Assembly (NCBI RefSeq): GCF_006494775.1
Contig: NZ_CP041146.1
Span: forward strand, 1,054,001 to 1,118,000
Direction: 5' to 3'
DNA from: Nocardioides humi
Lineage (GTDB): Bacteria > Actinomycetota > Actinomycetes > Propionibacteriales > Nocardioidaceae
Length of the DNA: 64,000 nucleotides
The translations under genes were made by a program, and so were the position numbers. Every line of letters starts with the position of its first letter. Position 1 is the first letter of the stretch. Below the pieces are notes generated by a model. It did no database searches, was not told the DNA's origin, and saw only the letters and a program-made list of their open reading frames with translations. Shown one piece after another: positions 27,251-35,313 of this stretch.

Positions 27251-27634
27251 TCAGTCCTTGGCGAGCTCGCCCAGCAGCTCGATGCCGCGGGTGAGGCCGC
27301 CGGCGAGGTCGCCGGCGGCGAACCTCTCGGTCATCGCGGCGACGGCCTGCTGGGACTCGTCGTCGGTGAGCCGCTCCCGGGTGTGACCGCCGGTGACGAT
27401 CTCCACGACGCGGCGGTCGGGGTCGACCATGATCAGGATGCTGCGCGAGGGCAGCACGAGCGTGTTGTGCAGGCTGGTCGCGAAGTCGCGCGGGTTGCCG
27501 CTGGCGGCACCCACGAAGACCGAGATCTCCGCCCGGCAGGCCTGCTCGGCCGTGCGGATGGTGACGTCGAGAGCGGCGCGCTCGGTGGCGCTGAGCCTCG
27601 ATCCTTGGATGGACGCCGTCACGAGCGGCACCAC
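27251..27634 (-). CDS. DUF5130 (TPM-like) family protein
   Basis: About 127 residues. The body is characteristic: TIRTAEQACRAEISVFVGAA, RSILIMVDPDRRVVEIVTGG, AAGDLAGGLTRGIELLGELA. The family is common in actinobacteria, resembles TPM-phosphatase folds and has no established reaction. The start is uncertain: GTG codons at 27634, 27631 and 27622 all lie inside the left arm region of the 166-bp repeat (27591-27756), so that repeat forms or abuts the N-terminus. No Shine-Dalgarno is evident. Confidence 0.72.
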   Translation of the reverse strand: MVPLVTASIQGSRLSATERAALDVTIRTAEQACRAEISVFVGAASGNPRDFATSLHNTLVLPSRSILIMVDPDRRVVEIVTGGHTRERLTDDESQQAVAAMTERFAAGDLAGGLTRGIELLGELAKD

Positions 27635-27756
27635 AGGGGTGTGATGGCAAGGCGCCGTCGCGAAGGCAGACTGGGCGTCTTTCGAGCGTCGGCAACGCCG
27701 CCAGCGCGCCGCTGTGGGGTCGCGTAGCAGGCGGCCATCCACGGATCGAGGCTCAG
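27591..27756 (+). repeat. Structured repeat, copy C (166 bp, self-complementary ends)
   Basis: One of three related elements (others at 36747 and 55586). Ends: 22-bp arms 27591-27612 and 27735-27756, complementary with one mismatch (left arm begins CTGAGCCTCGATCC). The core shares GGGTGTGATGGCAAGGC and CGAGCGTCG, AACGCCGCCAGCGCGCC with copy A. The arms differ from those of the other copies yet pair within this copy. It overlaps the start of the DUF5130 gene and fills the gap to the next gene. No target-site duplication seen. Confidence 0.75.
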
Positions 27757-27780
27757 GGCCGTGGTGCTCATGACCGGCGA

Positions 27781-28161
27781 CTACCAGCTGCCGCCGGCGC
27801 CGCCGGCCTTCGAGTCGTCGGAGTCGGGGGCGGCCAGCTCGCCGGTCGCCTTGCGGGGACCGCCGAGCCACTGGTTCTCCGGCTCGAGGGCGTTGATGCT
27901 CAGGTCCTCGCCCCGCGCCAGGGCGGGGGCCACGAAGAGCAGCGTGATGATCACGAAGACCAGCAGCGGCACGCCGCCGAGGTAGAGCCACGCGTGGAGC
28001 ACGTCGACGTCGGGCTTGGCCTCCCAGCTGGCCGCGCCGTTGCCCGGGCGCGGCTCGGGGGTGTCGGCCGACGCGGAGCCCGCTCCGGCGACGACGAGCA
28101 GGGCACTCACCCCGACGAGGGAGCACACGGCGATCAGGCGGCGTACGGCAGTGCTGGTCAC
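27781..28161 (-). CDS. Small membrane protein with signal peptide
   Basis: 126 residues, GTG start. A signal peptide (AVCSLVGVSALLVVAGAG...ASA) is followed by a short exposed region, one membrane helix (LHAWLYLGGVPLLVFVIITLL) and an acidic, glycine-rich cytoplasmic tail (DDSKAGGAGGSW). No known domain. It is upstream of DUF5130 on the same strand, separated by copy C of the repeat; the two may once have been a tight operon. Function unknown. Confidence 0.7.
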   Translation of the reverse strand: MTSTAVRRLIAVCSLVGVSALLVVAGAGSASADTPEPRPGNGAASWEAKPDVDVLHAWLYLGGVPLLVFVIITLLFVAPALARGEDLSINALEPENQWLGGPRKATGELAAPDSDDSKAGGAGGSW

Positions 28162-28243
28162 GGGAGGATGCTATCGGCTCCCGCTCCCGCGCGGCGCGGT
28201 GGTGTCGCCCCGGGTCCTCACCACCCTTTGGGACACTGGGGGG

Positions 28244-29266
28244 ATGTCCGCACTCCTGCTCCTTGCCCCTGAGCCGGCCAGCCCCTGCGCCGACGGCGAG
28301 ACGGTCTGCGACCTCACCTGGGAGGTGACCGGGAACCGTCGGCTGGCGGAGTGGTCCGACGTGATCATCGGCAAGCCGCTGGCGATCATCGGCCTGATCC
28401 TGTTCGGCCTGGCGATCCGCTGGCTGCTCCAGCGACTGGTCGACCGGATCGCGCGCCGCGCCGAGCGCGGCGTCCTGCCCGAGCGGGTCGAGAGCGCCGT
28501 GACCGCGCGCCGCAAGCAGCGGGCGGCGACCATGGCCGGCGTCCTGAAGAGCATCATCACCTTCATCGTCGTCGCGATCGTCGGCACGATGGTGCTCAGC
28601 GAGGTCGGCGTCGACATCGCGCCCATCATCGCCAGCGCCGGCATCATCGGCATCGCGCTCGGCTTCGGCGCGCAGTCCCTCGTCAAGGACTTCCTCGCCG
28701 GCATCTTCATCTTCATCGAGGACCAGTACGGCGTCGGCGACGTCGTCGACGTGGGCGACGCGAGCGGCACGGTCGAGGTCGTCACGCTGCGGATGACCCG
28801 GCTCCGCGACGTCGAGGGCACGGTCTGGTACGTCCCCAACGGCGAGATCCTGCGGGTCGGCAACAAGAGCCAGAACTGGTCGCGTGCCGTCGTCGACATC
28901 GGCGTCGGGTACGGCGAGGACCTGGCCCGTGTCCAGCGCGTGCTCCGGGAGGTCGCCCACGACCTGTGGGAGGACGAGGACTTCAGCCACGTCATCATCG
29001 AGGCGCCGGAGGTCACCGGCGTCGAGATGCTCGCACCCGACTCGGTGACGCTGCGGGTGATGGTCAAGACCGCGCCGCTCGAGCAGTGGGGCGTCGCCCG
29101 CGCGCTGCGGCAGCGGATCAAGGCCCGCTTCGACCACGAGGGCATCGAGATCCCGTTCGCGCAGCGCGTCGTGTGGCACCGCGAGGACCGCCGCCACCGC
29201 GACGAGGAGGCCCATCTCGAGGACGAGACGGGGGCGGCGCCGGCCGCCTCGGGCGGCGAGGGATGA
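28244..29266 (+). CDS. MscS-family mechanosensitive ion channel
   Basis: 340 residues, ATG preceded by GGGGGG. An N-terminal membrane helix and a second (TFIVVAIVGTMVLSEVGVDI) lead into the pore helix and beta domain: APIIASAGIIGIALGFGAQS followed by LVKDFLAGIFIFIEDQYGVG is the MscS hallmark (TM3 and the start of the beta barrel). The cytoplasmic cage domain continues to a charged His/Glu-rich tail. It releases solutes when membrane tension rises. glbO follows 7 bases later and is probably co-transcribed. Confidence 0.94.
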   Translation: MSALLLLAPEPASPCADGETVCDLTWEVTGNRRLAEWSDVIIGKPLAIIGLILFGLAIRWLLQRLVDRIARRAERGVLPERVESAVTARRKQRAATMAGVLKSIITFIVVAIVGTMVLSEVGVDIAPIIASAGIIGIALGFGAQSLVKDFLAGIFIFIEDQYGVGDVVDVGDASGTVEVVTLRMTRLRDVEGTVWYVPNGEILRVGNKSQNWSRAVVDIGVGYGEDLARVQRVLREVAHDLWEDEDFSHVIIEAPEVTGVEMLAPDSVTLRVMVKTAPLEQWGVARALRQRIKARFDHEGIEIPFAQRVVWHREDRRHRDEEAHLEDETGAAPAASGGEG

Positions 29267-29273
29267 TGGAGTC

Positions 29274-29672
29274 ATGACCACCCCGCGGGCGAGCGAGGAG
29301 ACGAGCTTCTACGAGGAGATCGGCGGGTTCGAGACCTTCCGGCGGATCGTGGCGACCTTCTACGAGGGCGTGGCCGCCGACGAGGTGCTCCGCCCGATGT
29401 ATCCCGAGGAGGACCTCGGCCCCGCGGAGGAGCGCTTCCTGCTCTTCCTCGTGCAGTACTGGGGCGGCCCGACGACCTACTCCGATGCCCGCGGGCACCC
29501 GCGGCTGCGGATGCGGCACGCGCCGTTCGCCGTCGACCTCGACGCACGGGACCGCTGGCTGCGGCACTTCCGGGCCGGGCTCGACAGCGTGGACCTCACC
29601 CCGGAGCAGGACGCCCGGTTCTGGGAGTACGTCACCCACGCCGCCACCTTCATGGTGAACACGCCCGGCTGA
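29274..29672 (+). CDS. glbO: Group II truncated hemoglobin
   Basis: 132 residues. Truncated globin features: FYEEIGGFETFRRIVATFYE (helix A/B), LVQYWGGPTTYSDARGHPRL (group II EF region), proximal histidine in RMRHAPF, and the tryptophan G8 in RDRWLRHFRAGL typical of group II. Binds heme and O2 or NO in the cytoplasm. Starts 7 bases after the MscS gene, a pairing that implies co-expression. Confidence 0.94.
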   Translation: MTTPRASEETSFYEEIGGFETFRRIVATFYEGVAADEVLRPMYPEEDLGPAEERFLLFLVQYWGGPTTYSDARGHPRLRMRHAPFAVDLDARDRWLRHFRAGLDSVDLTPEQDARFWEYVTHAATFMVNTPG

Positions 29673-29736
29673 GCCTGACGGTTTCTCCGCGCCGATGTAA
29701 CACCCGGTGGCGGCCGCGACATGTTCCGGGTGAGGG

Positions 29737-29761
29737 CAGTCCCCCTCTCGGGTGGGGACTG
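29737..29761 (+). terminator. Hairpin downstream of glbO
   Basis: CAGTCCCC (29737-29744) and GGGGACTG (29754-29761) form a perfect 8-bp stem with a 9-nt loop, 65 bp after the glbO stop and 47 bp before the next start. Termination of the mscS-glbO unit is the simplest reading; a leader structure for the next gene is possible. Confidence 0.4.
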
Positions 29762-29807
29762 AGCCCGCCCCGAGATCGCCGCCATCGTCGTCCCAGCAGA
29801 GCAGGCC

Positions 29808-30569
29808 ATGACCCACGAGCGCCCCACCGAGCGGCTTCGCGTCGACGTACCGACGCTGGAGCCGGATCCGGCGTTCCTCGGCATGCTCGCCGAGCTGAGT
29901 GCGACCTCGCAGGCGGCGAGCCCCCGATCGACTCGGTCGGCCGGCTTCCGGATGGTCGTCGCGACCGGCTCCGTCGCCGTCATCGCGGCCGCCACCTGGG
30001 CAGCGGGCGTTCCCACCGGCGGAGGTACCCCACACTCCCCCGCCGACGGCCCGCCCCGGATCGGACCCACGGCCACACCGAGTCCGGTCGACGTCGGAAC
30101 CCCACACTCCGACGTGACCACCCCGCCCGGCAGCCCCCTGTCCCCGGGGCTGCCGGGCTCCTCTCCCCCCGCCTCGACGGCGGAGCACGCGACCGACCCG
30201 GGCAGCGACGCCGAGGCGGAGCCCGGACGGTCCGCGGACGACCGGGACGCGAAGAAGTCCAAGGCCAAGGGCAAGAAGGCCAAGCCCCAGGACACCGCCA
30301 AGGGCACCCAGCACGGGACCCGCGACGGGAAGCGCGGACCGCGCGGCACCGGCGACGACGTCCGCGGGCCGCACGGCTGGAAGGGCGGCGGGTCGCAGGG
30401 CTGGCCGTGGAACGGCGACCGCAACGGCAAGGGCGGCCGGAACGGCGGCGCCGACGGCGGCTCGAACGGCGGCCGGAACGGCGGCCGCGACCACCGCGAC
30501 GGCGACCGCGGCAACGGCCCGCGCTGGGGCAACGGCTACTCCGGCCACCGCGGAGGCCCGACGCGCTAG
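29808..30569 (+). CDS. Single-pass membrane protein with Lys/Gly/Asn/Arg-rich tail
   Basis: 253 residues. Cytoplasmic N-terminus of about 48 residues (LEPDPAFLGMLAELSATSQA, similar in style to anti-sigma N-termini), one membrane helix (MVVATGSVAVIAAATWAAGV), a Ser/Pro/Thr-rich extracellular linker, a lysine block (KKSKAKGKKAKPQ), then a low-complexity Gly/Asn/Arg/Asp tail. No catalytic domain. Because an ECF-like sigma gene begins 92 bp downstream, the N-terminus could be sigma-binding, but the usual zinc-binding HxxxCxxC anti-sigma motif is absent. Confidence 0.65.
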   Translation: MTHERPTERLRVDVPTLEPDPAFLGMLAELSATSQAASPRSTRSAGFRMVVATGSVAVIAAATWAAGVPTGGGTPHSPADGPPRIGPTATPSPVDVGTPHSDVTTPPGSPLSPGLPGSSPPASTAEHATDPGSDAEAEPGRSADDRDAKKSKAKGKKAKPQDTAKGTQHGTRDGKRGPRGTGDDVRGPHGWKGGGSQGWPWNGDRNGKGGRNGGADGGSNGGRNGGRDHRDGDRGNGPRWGNGYSGHRGGPTR

Positions 30570-30661
30570 GCCGCCCGATCCCGGAATGCTCGCGTCGCGG
30601 GCCGTTCGCGGGACAATGGGCGACACCGGCCGGGAGCACCCGGCAGGGCAGGACAACAGGG

Positions 30662-31222
30662 GTGGGGACACGTCCGGTGCGGGCCGACGACGAGCTCGTC
30701 ACTGCAGCCAAGCGCGGTGACGCCGCGGCATGGCGCGAGCTCTATCGCGCGCACGCCGGCCGGCTGCTGCTCTGGCTGGAGGCCCGCTCCACGCCCGGCG
30801 GCGAGGCCCCCGACGACCTGGCGGCCGCGGCGTGGCTGGTCGCCGCCGAGCGGATCGCGGACTTCTCCGGCAGCTCGTCGGACTTCGGCGGGTGGCTGTT
30901 CGGCATCGCACGCAAGCACGCGGCGAACGCCTCGCGTCGTACCGCCACCCGGGTCCGGGGGCTCGACGTCCTCGCCGCGGACGCCACCCGGACCGTCGCG
31001 CCCGCGGAGACCGGCATCCTGGCCGACGAGTGGGTGCGCCAGGCGCTCGCCGCCCTCCCGCCGCGGGAGCGTGACGTGATCGCCTGCACCGAGGTGCTCG
31101 ACCTCGACGCGAGCGCGACGGCCGCGGCGCTCGGCATGACCGCGGTCGCGGTCCGGGTCGCCCGGCACCGCGGCCTCAAGCGGCTCCGCGCGCATCTCGG
31201 GACACCTCCCGACCCGGCCTAG
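30662..31222 (+). CDS. RNA polymerase sigma factor, ECF-like (sigma-70 family)
   Basis: 186 residues from GTG 30662 (GTG 30677 also possible). Region 2 is recognisable: ELVTAAKRGDAAAWRELYRA ... FSGSSSDFGGWLFGIARKHA. Region 4: QALAALPPRERDVIACTEVL followed by the HTH DASATAAALGMTAVAVRVAR. It should direct RNA polymerase to an alternative promoter set. The stop codon TAG (31220-31222) lies inside the KstR-type operator of the next gene. No conventional anti-sigma gene is adjacent. Confidence 0.88.
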   Translation: MGTRPVRADDELVTAAKRGDAAAWRELYRAHAGRLLLWLEARSTPGGEAPDDLAAAAWLVAAERIADFSGSSSDFGGWLFGIARKHAANASRRTATRVRGLDVLAADATRTVAPAETGILADEWVRQALAALPPRERDVIACTEVLDLDASATAAALGMTAVAVRVARHRGLKRLRAHLGTPPDPA

Positions 31223-31233
31223 AACAGGTTCTA
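31220..31233. promoter_or_regulatory. KstR-type operator upstream of the enoyl-CoA hydratase
   Basis: TAGAACAGGTTCTA is a palindrome (AGAAC-AG-GTTCT core) that matches the KstR consensus TNNAACNNGTTNNA at every fixed position. It abuts a -10-like TATTGT (31232-31237) 6 nt before ATG 31244, so bound repressor would block this promoter. KstR represses steroid and related acyl-CoA catabolic genes in actinobacteria; regulation here is inferred from the match. Confidence 0.65.
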
Positions 31234-31243
31234 TTGTGGTCCC

Positions 31244-32029
31244 ATGACGCTGCAGGTGTCCGACGACCGCCGGGTCCGCACCCTCACCCTGGACCGCCCC
31301 GAGGCGCTCAACGCCTTCAACGAGGAGCTGTACGACGCCACGGCGGACGCGCTCCTCGCGGCGGCCGAGGACCCGGGGATCGCCGTGGTGCTGCTGACCG
31401 GCGCCGGCCGGGCGTTCAGCGCCGGCACCGACCTGCTGGAGATGCACCAGCTGGCGACGGATCCCGACGTCCCGCGCGGCAAGCACGGGTTCATCGGCCT
31501 CGTCGACGCGCTCGTGGACTTCCCGAAGCCGCTCGTCGTCGCGGTCAACGGGCTCGGGCTCGGCATCGGCGCGACGATCCTGGGCTTCGCGGACCTCGGC
31601 TTCATGGCGGCCGAGGCCCGGCTCAAGTGCCCCTTCACCGCACTCGGGGTCGCACCGGAGGCGGCGTCGTCGTACCTGTTCCCGGCGCTGGTGGGCCGTC
31701 AGCACGCCGCATGGGCGCTGCTGTCCTCGGAGTGGATCGGCGCGGAGGAGGCGCAGCGGATGGGGCTGGTCAAGGAGGTGTGCCCGGCCGAGGAGCTGAT
31801 GGCGACCGCGCGCCGACACGCCGAGGTGCTCGCCGCGAAGCCGATCTCCTCGCTCGTCGCCGTCAAGCACACCATGACCGCGCCGCACCGCGCGGCGATC
31901 CGGGAGGCGCGGGACCGGGAGAACGCCGCCTTCGCCGAGCTGATGGGCGGGCCGGCCAACCTGGAGGCGCTCGCAGCCTTCGCCGAGGGCCGCGAGCCGG
32001 ACTTCACCCGGCTGCCGCCGGGCTGGTGA
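31244..32029 (+). CDS. Enoyl-CoA hydratase/isomerase family protein
   Basis: 261 residues, crotonase fold: LTLDRPEALNAFNEELYDAT at the N-terminus; oxyanion segment GAGRAFSAGTDLLEM; second oxyanion/CoA segment VNGLGLGIGATILGFADLGF; C-terminal AAKPISSLVAVKHTM. The usual hydratase glutamate positions are APEAASS-like here, so isomerase or other crotonase chemistry is possible. The KstR-type operator and the nearby thiolase and thioesterase suggest beta-oxidation of a steroid side chain or another fatty acyl-CoA. The end overlaps the convergent thioesterase by 26 bp. Confidence 0.88.
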   Translation: MTLQVSDDRRVRTLTLDRPEALNAFNEELYDATADALLAAAEDPGIAVVLLTGAGRAFSAGTDLLEMHQLATDPDVPRGKHGFIGLVDALVDFPKPLVVAVNGLGLGIGATILGFADLGFMAAEARLKCPFTALGVAPEAASSYLFPALVGRQHAAWALLSSEWIGAEEAQRMGLVKEVCPAEELMATARRHAEVLAAKPISSLVAVKHTMTAPHRAAIREARDRENAAFAELMGGPANLEALAAFAEGREPDFTRLPPGW

Positions 32030-32924
32030 CCATGTCGCCGAGCGCCTCGACGAGGGCCTCGCGGAAGCCCGCCACCGGGGCGACGGCACGCTGCGTCTCG
32101 GGATCGAAGAACACCAGGACCACCCGCGAGCGGGCGAGCACCCTGCCCTCCGGCGACCGGTCGGTGCCGTCGGTGATCTCGGACTCGATCACCATGGACT
32201 TCGTGCCGACGTGCGAGATCACCGACCAGCAGTCGTAGGGCCGCGGCCGCAGCACGATCGGTCCGACGTACTCCACGTCGGAGCGGGCCAGCACGCTCAT
32301 CATCCGCGGGAAGTCCCGCAGCGCCTCCCGCAGGCGCCCGATGCTGCCGATCCGCGCCTCCTGGAAGTACTCGAAGTACTTCACGTTGTTGACGTGGCGG
32401 TAGATGTCGAGGTCGGAGAAGCGAACCTGCACCGGGTAGTGCGCGGCCCGGTCGCGCGGCACGTCCACCAGCACCGGTCGCGAGCGCTCCTCGCCGGGCT
32501 CGGCGTACGGCGCCAGCGCGTTCCGCTCCTGCTCGTCGAGGCGCCGGGGCATCCCGGTCTCGAGGACGAAGGGCGCGAGCACGGTGCGGGCCCGCAGGTA
32601 GACCGTGCGCGTCCCGTCGGGCTGCTCCTCGAAGATCTCGTGGTCGAGCGTGAAGCTCGCCGTCCTGATCTCGCTGACCCACGACTCGATCGCCACGGAC
32701 TGGAACCGGAAGCGCAGCGGCGCCCGGAAGGTGACCTCGTGCCGGCGCACGACGTACGCGTCGTTGTGGTGGTGCTCGACGCCCGCGGCGGTCCGGCAGG
32801 CGTGGAGCAGGGCACCGCGCGCCTCCTGGAGGTAGTCGACGTACTTCACGTTGTTGACGTGGTTCAGCTGGTCGATGTCACCCCAGCGGAGGGGGCAGTC
32901 GTAGCGGTGCCGCACGCGGCGCAC
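32004..32924 (-). CDS. Double hotdog acyl-CoA thioesterase
   Basis: 306 residues with two tandem 4-hydroxybenzoyl-CoA-thioesterase-type hotdog domains. Each has the same signature: WGDIDQLNHVNNVKYVDYLQ near the N-terminus and FSDLDIYRHVNNVKYFEYFQ near residue 170. The aspartates in these motifs are the usual catalytic or CoA-proximal residues. It hydrolyses acyl-CoA thioesters in the cytosol. The GTG at 32924 (or 32915) is divergent from the thiolase gene across 47 bp, so both may share a control region. Confidence 0.87.
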   Translation of the reverse strand: MRRVRHRYDCPLRWGDIDQLNHVNNVKYVDYLQEARGALLHACRTAAGVEHHHNDAYVVRRHEVTFRAPLRFRFQSVAIESWVSEIRTASFTLDHEIFEEQPDGTRTVYLRARTVLAPFVLETGMPRRLDEQERNALAPYAEPGEERSRPVLVDVPRDRAAHYPVQVRFSDLDIYRHVNNVKYFEYFQEARIGSIGRLREALRDFPRMMSVLARSDVEYVGPIVLRPRPYDCWSVISHVGTKSMVIESEITDGTDRSPEGRVLARSRVVLVFFDPETQRAVAPVAGFREALVEALGDMVTSPAAAG

Positions 32925-32971
32925 ACTACGCTGTGCTGGTCTCCACCTGCCTTCCAGACCGAGGAGTGTCC

Positions 32972-34186
32972 ATGCCCGAGGCCGTGATCGTTTCCGCCGC
33001 CCGCACCCCCATCGGACGGGCCAACAAGGGCTCGCTCAAGGACTTCCGTCCCGACGACCTGACCGCGTTCATCGCCCAGGCCGCGCTCGACAAGATCCCG
33101 GCGCTCGACCCGGGCGACGTCGACGACCTGCTGCTCGGCTGCGGCCTGCCCGGCGGCGAGGCCGGCAACAACATGGCGCGCGTCGTCACCACCCTGATGG
33201 GCTACGAGATCCCCGGCGCCACCATCACCCGCTACTGCTCCTCCTCGGTGCAGACCTCCCGGATGGCCTTCCACGCCATCAAGGCCGGCGAGGGCGACGT
33301 CTTCATCTCCGCCGGCGTCGAGACCGTGTCGCGCTTCCAGTTCGGGACCTCCGACCACATCCCGAACACCAAGAACCCGCTCTTCGCCGACGCGGAGAAG
33401 CGCACCGAGGAGTACGCCGCGGGAGGCAAGGACTGGCACGACCCGCGCGAGGACGGCCTGCTGCCCGACATCTACATCGCCATGGGCCAGACCGCCGAGA
33501 ACGTCGCGCGGCTGCGCGGGCTCCGGCGCGAGGACCTCGACCGCTTCGGCGTCCGCTCGCAGAACCTCGCCGAGAAGGCCATCGCCGACGGCTTCTGGGA
33601 GCGGGAGATCACTCCCGTCACCCTCGCCGACGGCACCGTCGTCACCCAGGACGACGGCCCGCGCGCCGGCGTCACCTACGACGCGATCTCCCAGCTGCAG
33701 CCGGTGTTCCGGCCCGACGGCGTGGTCACCGCCGGCAACTGCTGCCCGCTCAACGACGGCGCCGCCGCCGTCGTGATCATGTCCGACACCAAGGCCGCCG
33801 AGCTCGGCCTCACCCCGCTCGCCCGGATCGTGTCCACCGGCGTCTCCGGCCTCTCCCCCGAGATCATGGGCCTGGGTCCGGTCGAGGCCACCCGCAACGC
33901 CCTCAAGTACGCCGGCATGACCATCGACGACATCGACCTGGCCGAGATCAACGAGGCCTTCGCCGCCCAGGTGCTGCCGTCGGCCGAGGACCTCGGCATC
34001 CCGATCGAGAAGCTCAACGTCAACGGCGGCGCCATCGCCGTCGGCCACCCCTTCGGCATGACCGGCGCCCGCCTGCAGAACACCATGCTCAACTCGCTCG
34101 ACTGGCACGACAAGACCACCGGCCTGATCACCATGTGCGTCGGCGGCGGCCAGGGCATGGCCATGATCCTCGAGCGCCTCTCCTGA
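32972..34186 (+). CDS. Acetyl-CoA C-acyltransferase (thiolase)
   Basis: 404 residues, ATG preceded by GAGGAG. Thiolase signatures: nucleophilic cysteine in TITRYCSSSVQTSRMAFHAI, the NEAFAAQ segment (EINEAFAAQVLP), histidine in GGAIAVGHPFGMTGAR, and the second cysteine in CVGGGQGMAM. It performs the final thiolytic step of beta-oxidation or the reverse condensation. With the neighbouring hydratase and thioesterase it forms a short acyl-CoA module. Confidence 0.95.
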   Translation: MPEAVIVSAARTPIGRANKGSLKDFRPDDLTAFIAQAALDKIPALDPGDVDDLLLGCGLPGGEAGNNMARVVTTLMGYEIPGATITRYCSSSVQTSRMAFHAIKAGEGDVFISAGVETVSRFQFGTSDHIPNTKNPLFADAEKRTEEYAAGGKDWHDPREDGLLPDIYIAMGQTAENVARLRGLRREDLDRFGVRSQNLAEKAIADGFWEREITPVTLADGTVVTQDDGPRAGVTYDAISQLQPVFRPDGVVTAGNCCPLNDGAAAVVIMSDTKAAELGLTPLARIVSTGVSGLSPEIMGLGPVEATRNALKYAGMTIDDIDLAEINEAFAAQVLPSAEDLGIPIEKLNVNGGAIAVGHPFGMTGARLQNTMLNSLDWHDKTTGLITMCVGGGQGMAMILERLS

Positions 34187-34219
34187 CCCTGTCGGTGGTG
34201 GGCCGTACCTTTCGATGAC

Positions 34220-34789
34220 ATGAGCATCGAGGTGCGGCCCGCCACCGTCTTCGAGGACGTGCGGGCGCTGGTGGGGCCGAAGCGCCCGGAGTCCAATGTG
34301 TGCTGGTGCCTGAGCTACCGGATCCCCTCCAAGCTCAACACCACGCTGCACGGCCCGGAGCGCGGGGATTACGTCGCCCGGCTGCTCGAGGACGGGCCAC
34401 TGGGCGTGCTGGCCTACGACGGCGACGAGCCGGTCGGCTGGGCGGCGGTGGCGCCGCGGGCCGACACGACCTTCGCGACCAACCGGAGGATCCCCCACGT
34501 CGACGACCTGCCGGTGTGGTCGGTGTGGTGCATCCGGGTGCGCCCCGGTCACCGCCGGAAGGGCATCTCGCACGCCCTCATCCGCGGAGCGGTCGGCTTC
34601 GCGCGCGAGCACGGCGCCCCCGCGCTGGAGGCCTACCCGCTCGACAACAAGGGCGCGAAGGTCGACCTGACGATGGCCTATCCCGGCCTGCGGAAGAACT
34701 TCGAGGCCGCCGGGTTCCGGTACGTCGCCGACACCTCGTCCGTGCTCAGCGGGCACCCGCGGGTGCTGATGAGGATCGCCTTAGACTGA
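34220..34789 (+). CDS. GNAT-family N-acetyltransferase
   Basis: 189 residues. Acetyl-CoA-binding motif A is VWCIRVRPGHRRKGISHALI (R/Q-x-x-G-x-G/A variant), with a preceding beta-bulge strand (GVLAYDGDEPVGWAAVAPRA). The N-terminal cysteine-rich stretch NVCWCLSYRIPSK is typical of a subgroup of actinobacterial GNATs. Substrate unknown. It runs directly into the MarR gene promoter (the -10-like TAGACT at 34782-34787 lies in its last codons). Confidence 0.88.
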   Translation: MSIEVRPATVFEDVRALVGPKRPESNVCWCLSYRIPSKLNTTLHGPERGDYVARLLEDGPLGVLAYDGDEPVGWAAVAPRADTTFATNRRIPHVDDLPVWSVWCIRVRPGHRRKGISHALIRGAVGFAREHGAPALEAYPLDNKGAKVDLTMAYPGLRKNFEAAGFRYVADTSSVLSGHPRVLMRIALD

Positions 34790-34793
34790 CGCG

Positions 34794-35306
34794 GTGACCG
34801 ACGAGAGCGCTGCGCCCGCGGCGGCCGGCCACGAGCCGCGGTGGCTCGATCCCGACCAGCAGTCCGCGTGGCGCTCGTTCGTGCTCGGCACCACGCTGCT
34901 CCTCGACCGCATCGACGAGGACCTGCGCCGTGAGCACGGCCTCTCGGCGGTCGAGTACGAGATCCTGGTCCGGCTCTCCGAGGCCGGCGGGACGCTCCGG
35001 ATGGCGCAGCTCGCCGCGGCGCTCGCCCACAGCCGCAGCCGGGTGACCCACACGGTCAAGCGGATGGAGGCAGCGCGCCTCGTGGAGCGCGAGGAGTCCC
35101 CCGACGACGGCCGCGGCGTCGACTGCCGGCTCACCGACGCGGGCGCGGCCATGCTGCGCACGGCCGCGCCGAGCCATGTCGAGACCGTGCGCGACTCCCT
35201 GATCGACCTCGTCGACCACGCGGACCTGATGGCCCTCGGCCGCGTGATGAACGCCGTCTGCGACCAGCTCATCTGCGCGCACCCGGAGCGCGAGATCCGG
35301 GGCTGA
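34794..35306 (+). CDS. MarR-family transcriptional regulator
   Basis: 170 residues, GTG start 6 nt after TAGACT, so probably a leaderless mRNA. Winged helix of MarR type: HGLSAVEYEILVRLSEAGG, LRMAQLAAALAHSRSRVTHT (recognition helix) and VEREESPDDGRGVDCRLTDA (wing). No ligand can be inferred. The IS110 element begins 7 bp after its stop, so the original downstream neighbour is lost from view. Confidence 0.92.
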   Translation: MTDESAAPAAAGHEPRWLDPDQQSAWRSFVLGTTLLLDRIDEDLRREHGLSAVEYEILVRLSEAGGTLRMAQLAAALAHSRSRVTHTVKRMEAARLVEREESPDDGRGVDCRLTDAGAAMLRTAAPSHVETVRDSLIDLVDHADLMALGRVMNAVCDQLICAHPEREIRG

Positions 35307-35313
35307 GACGCTT

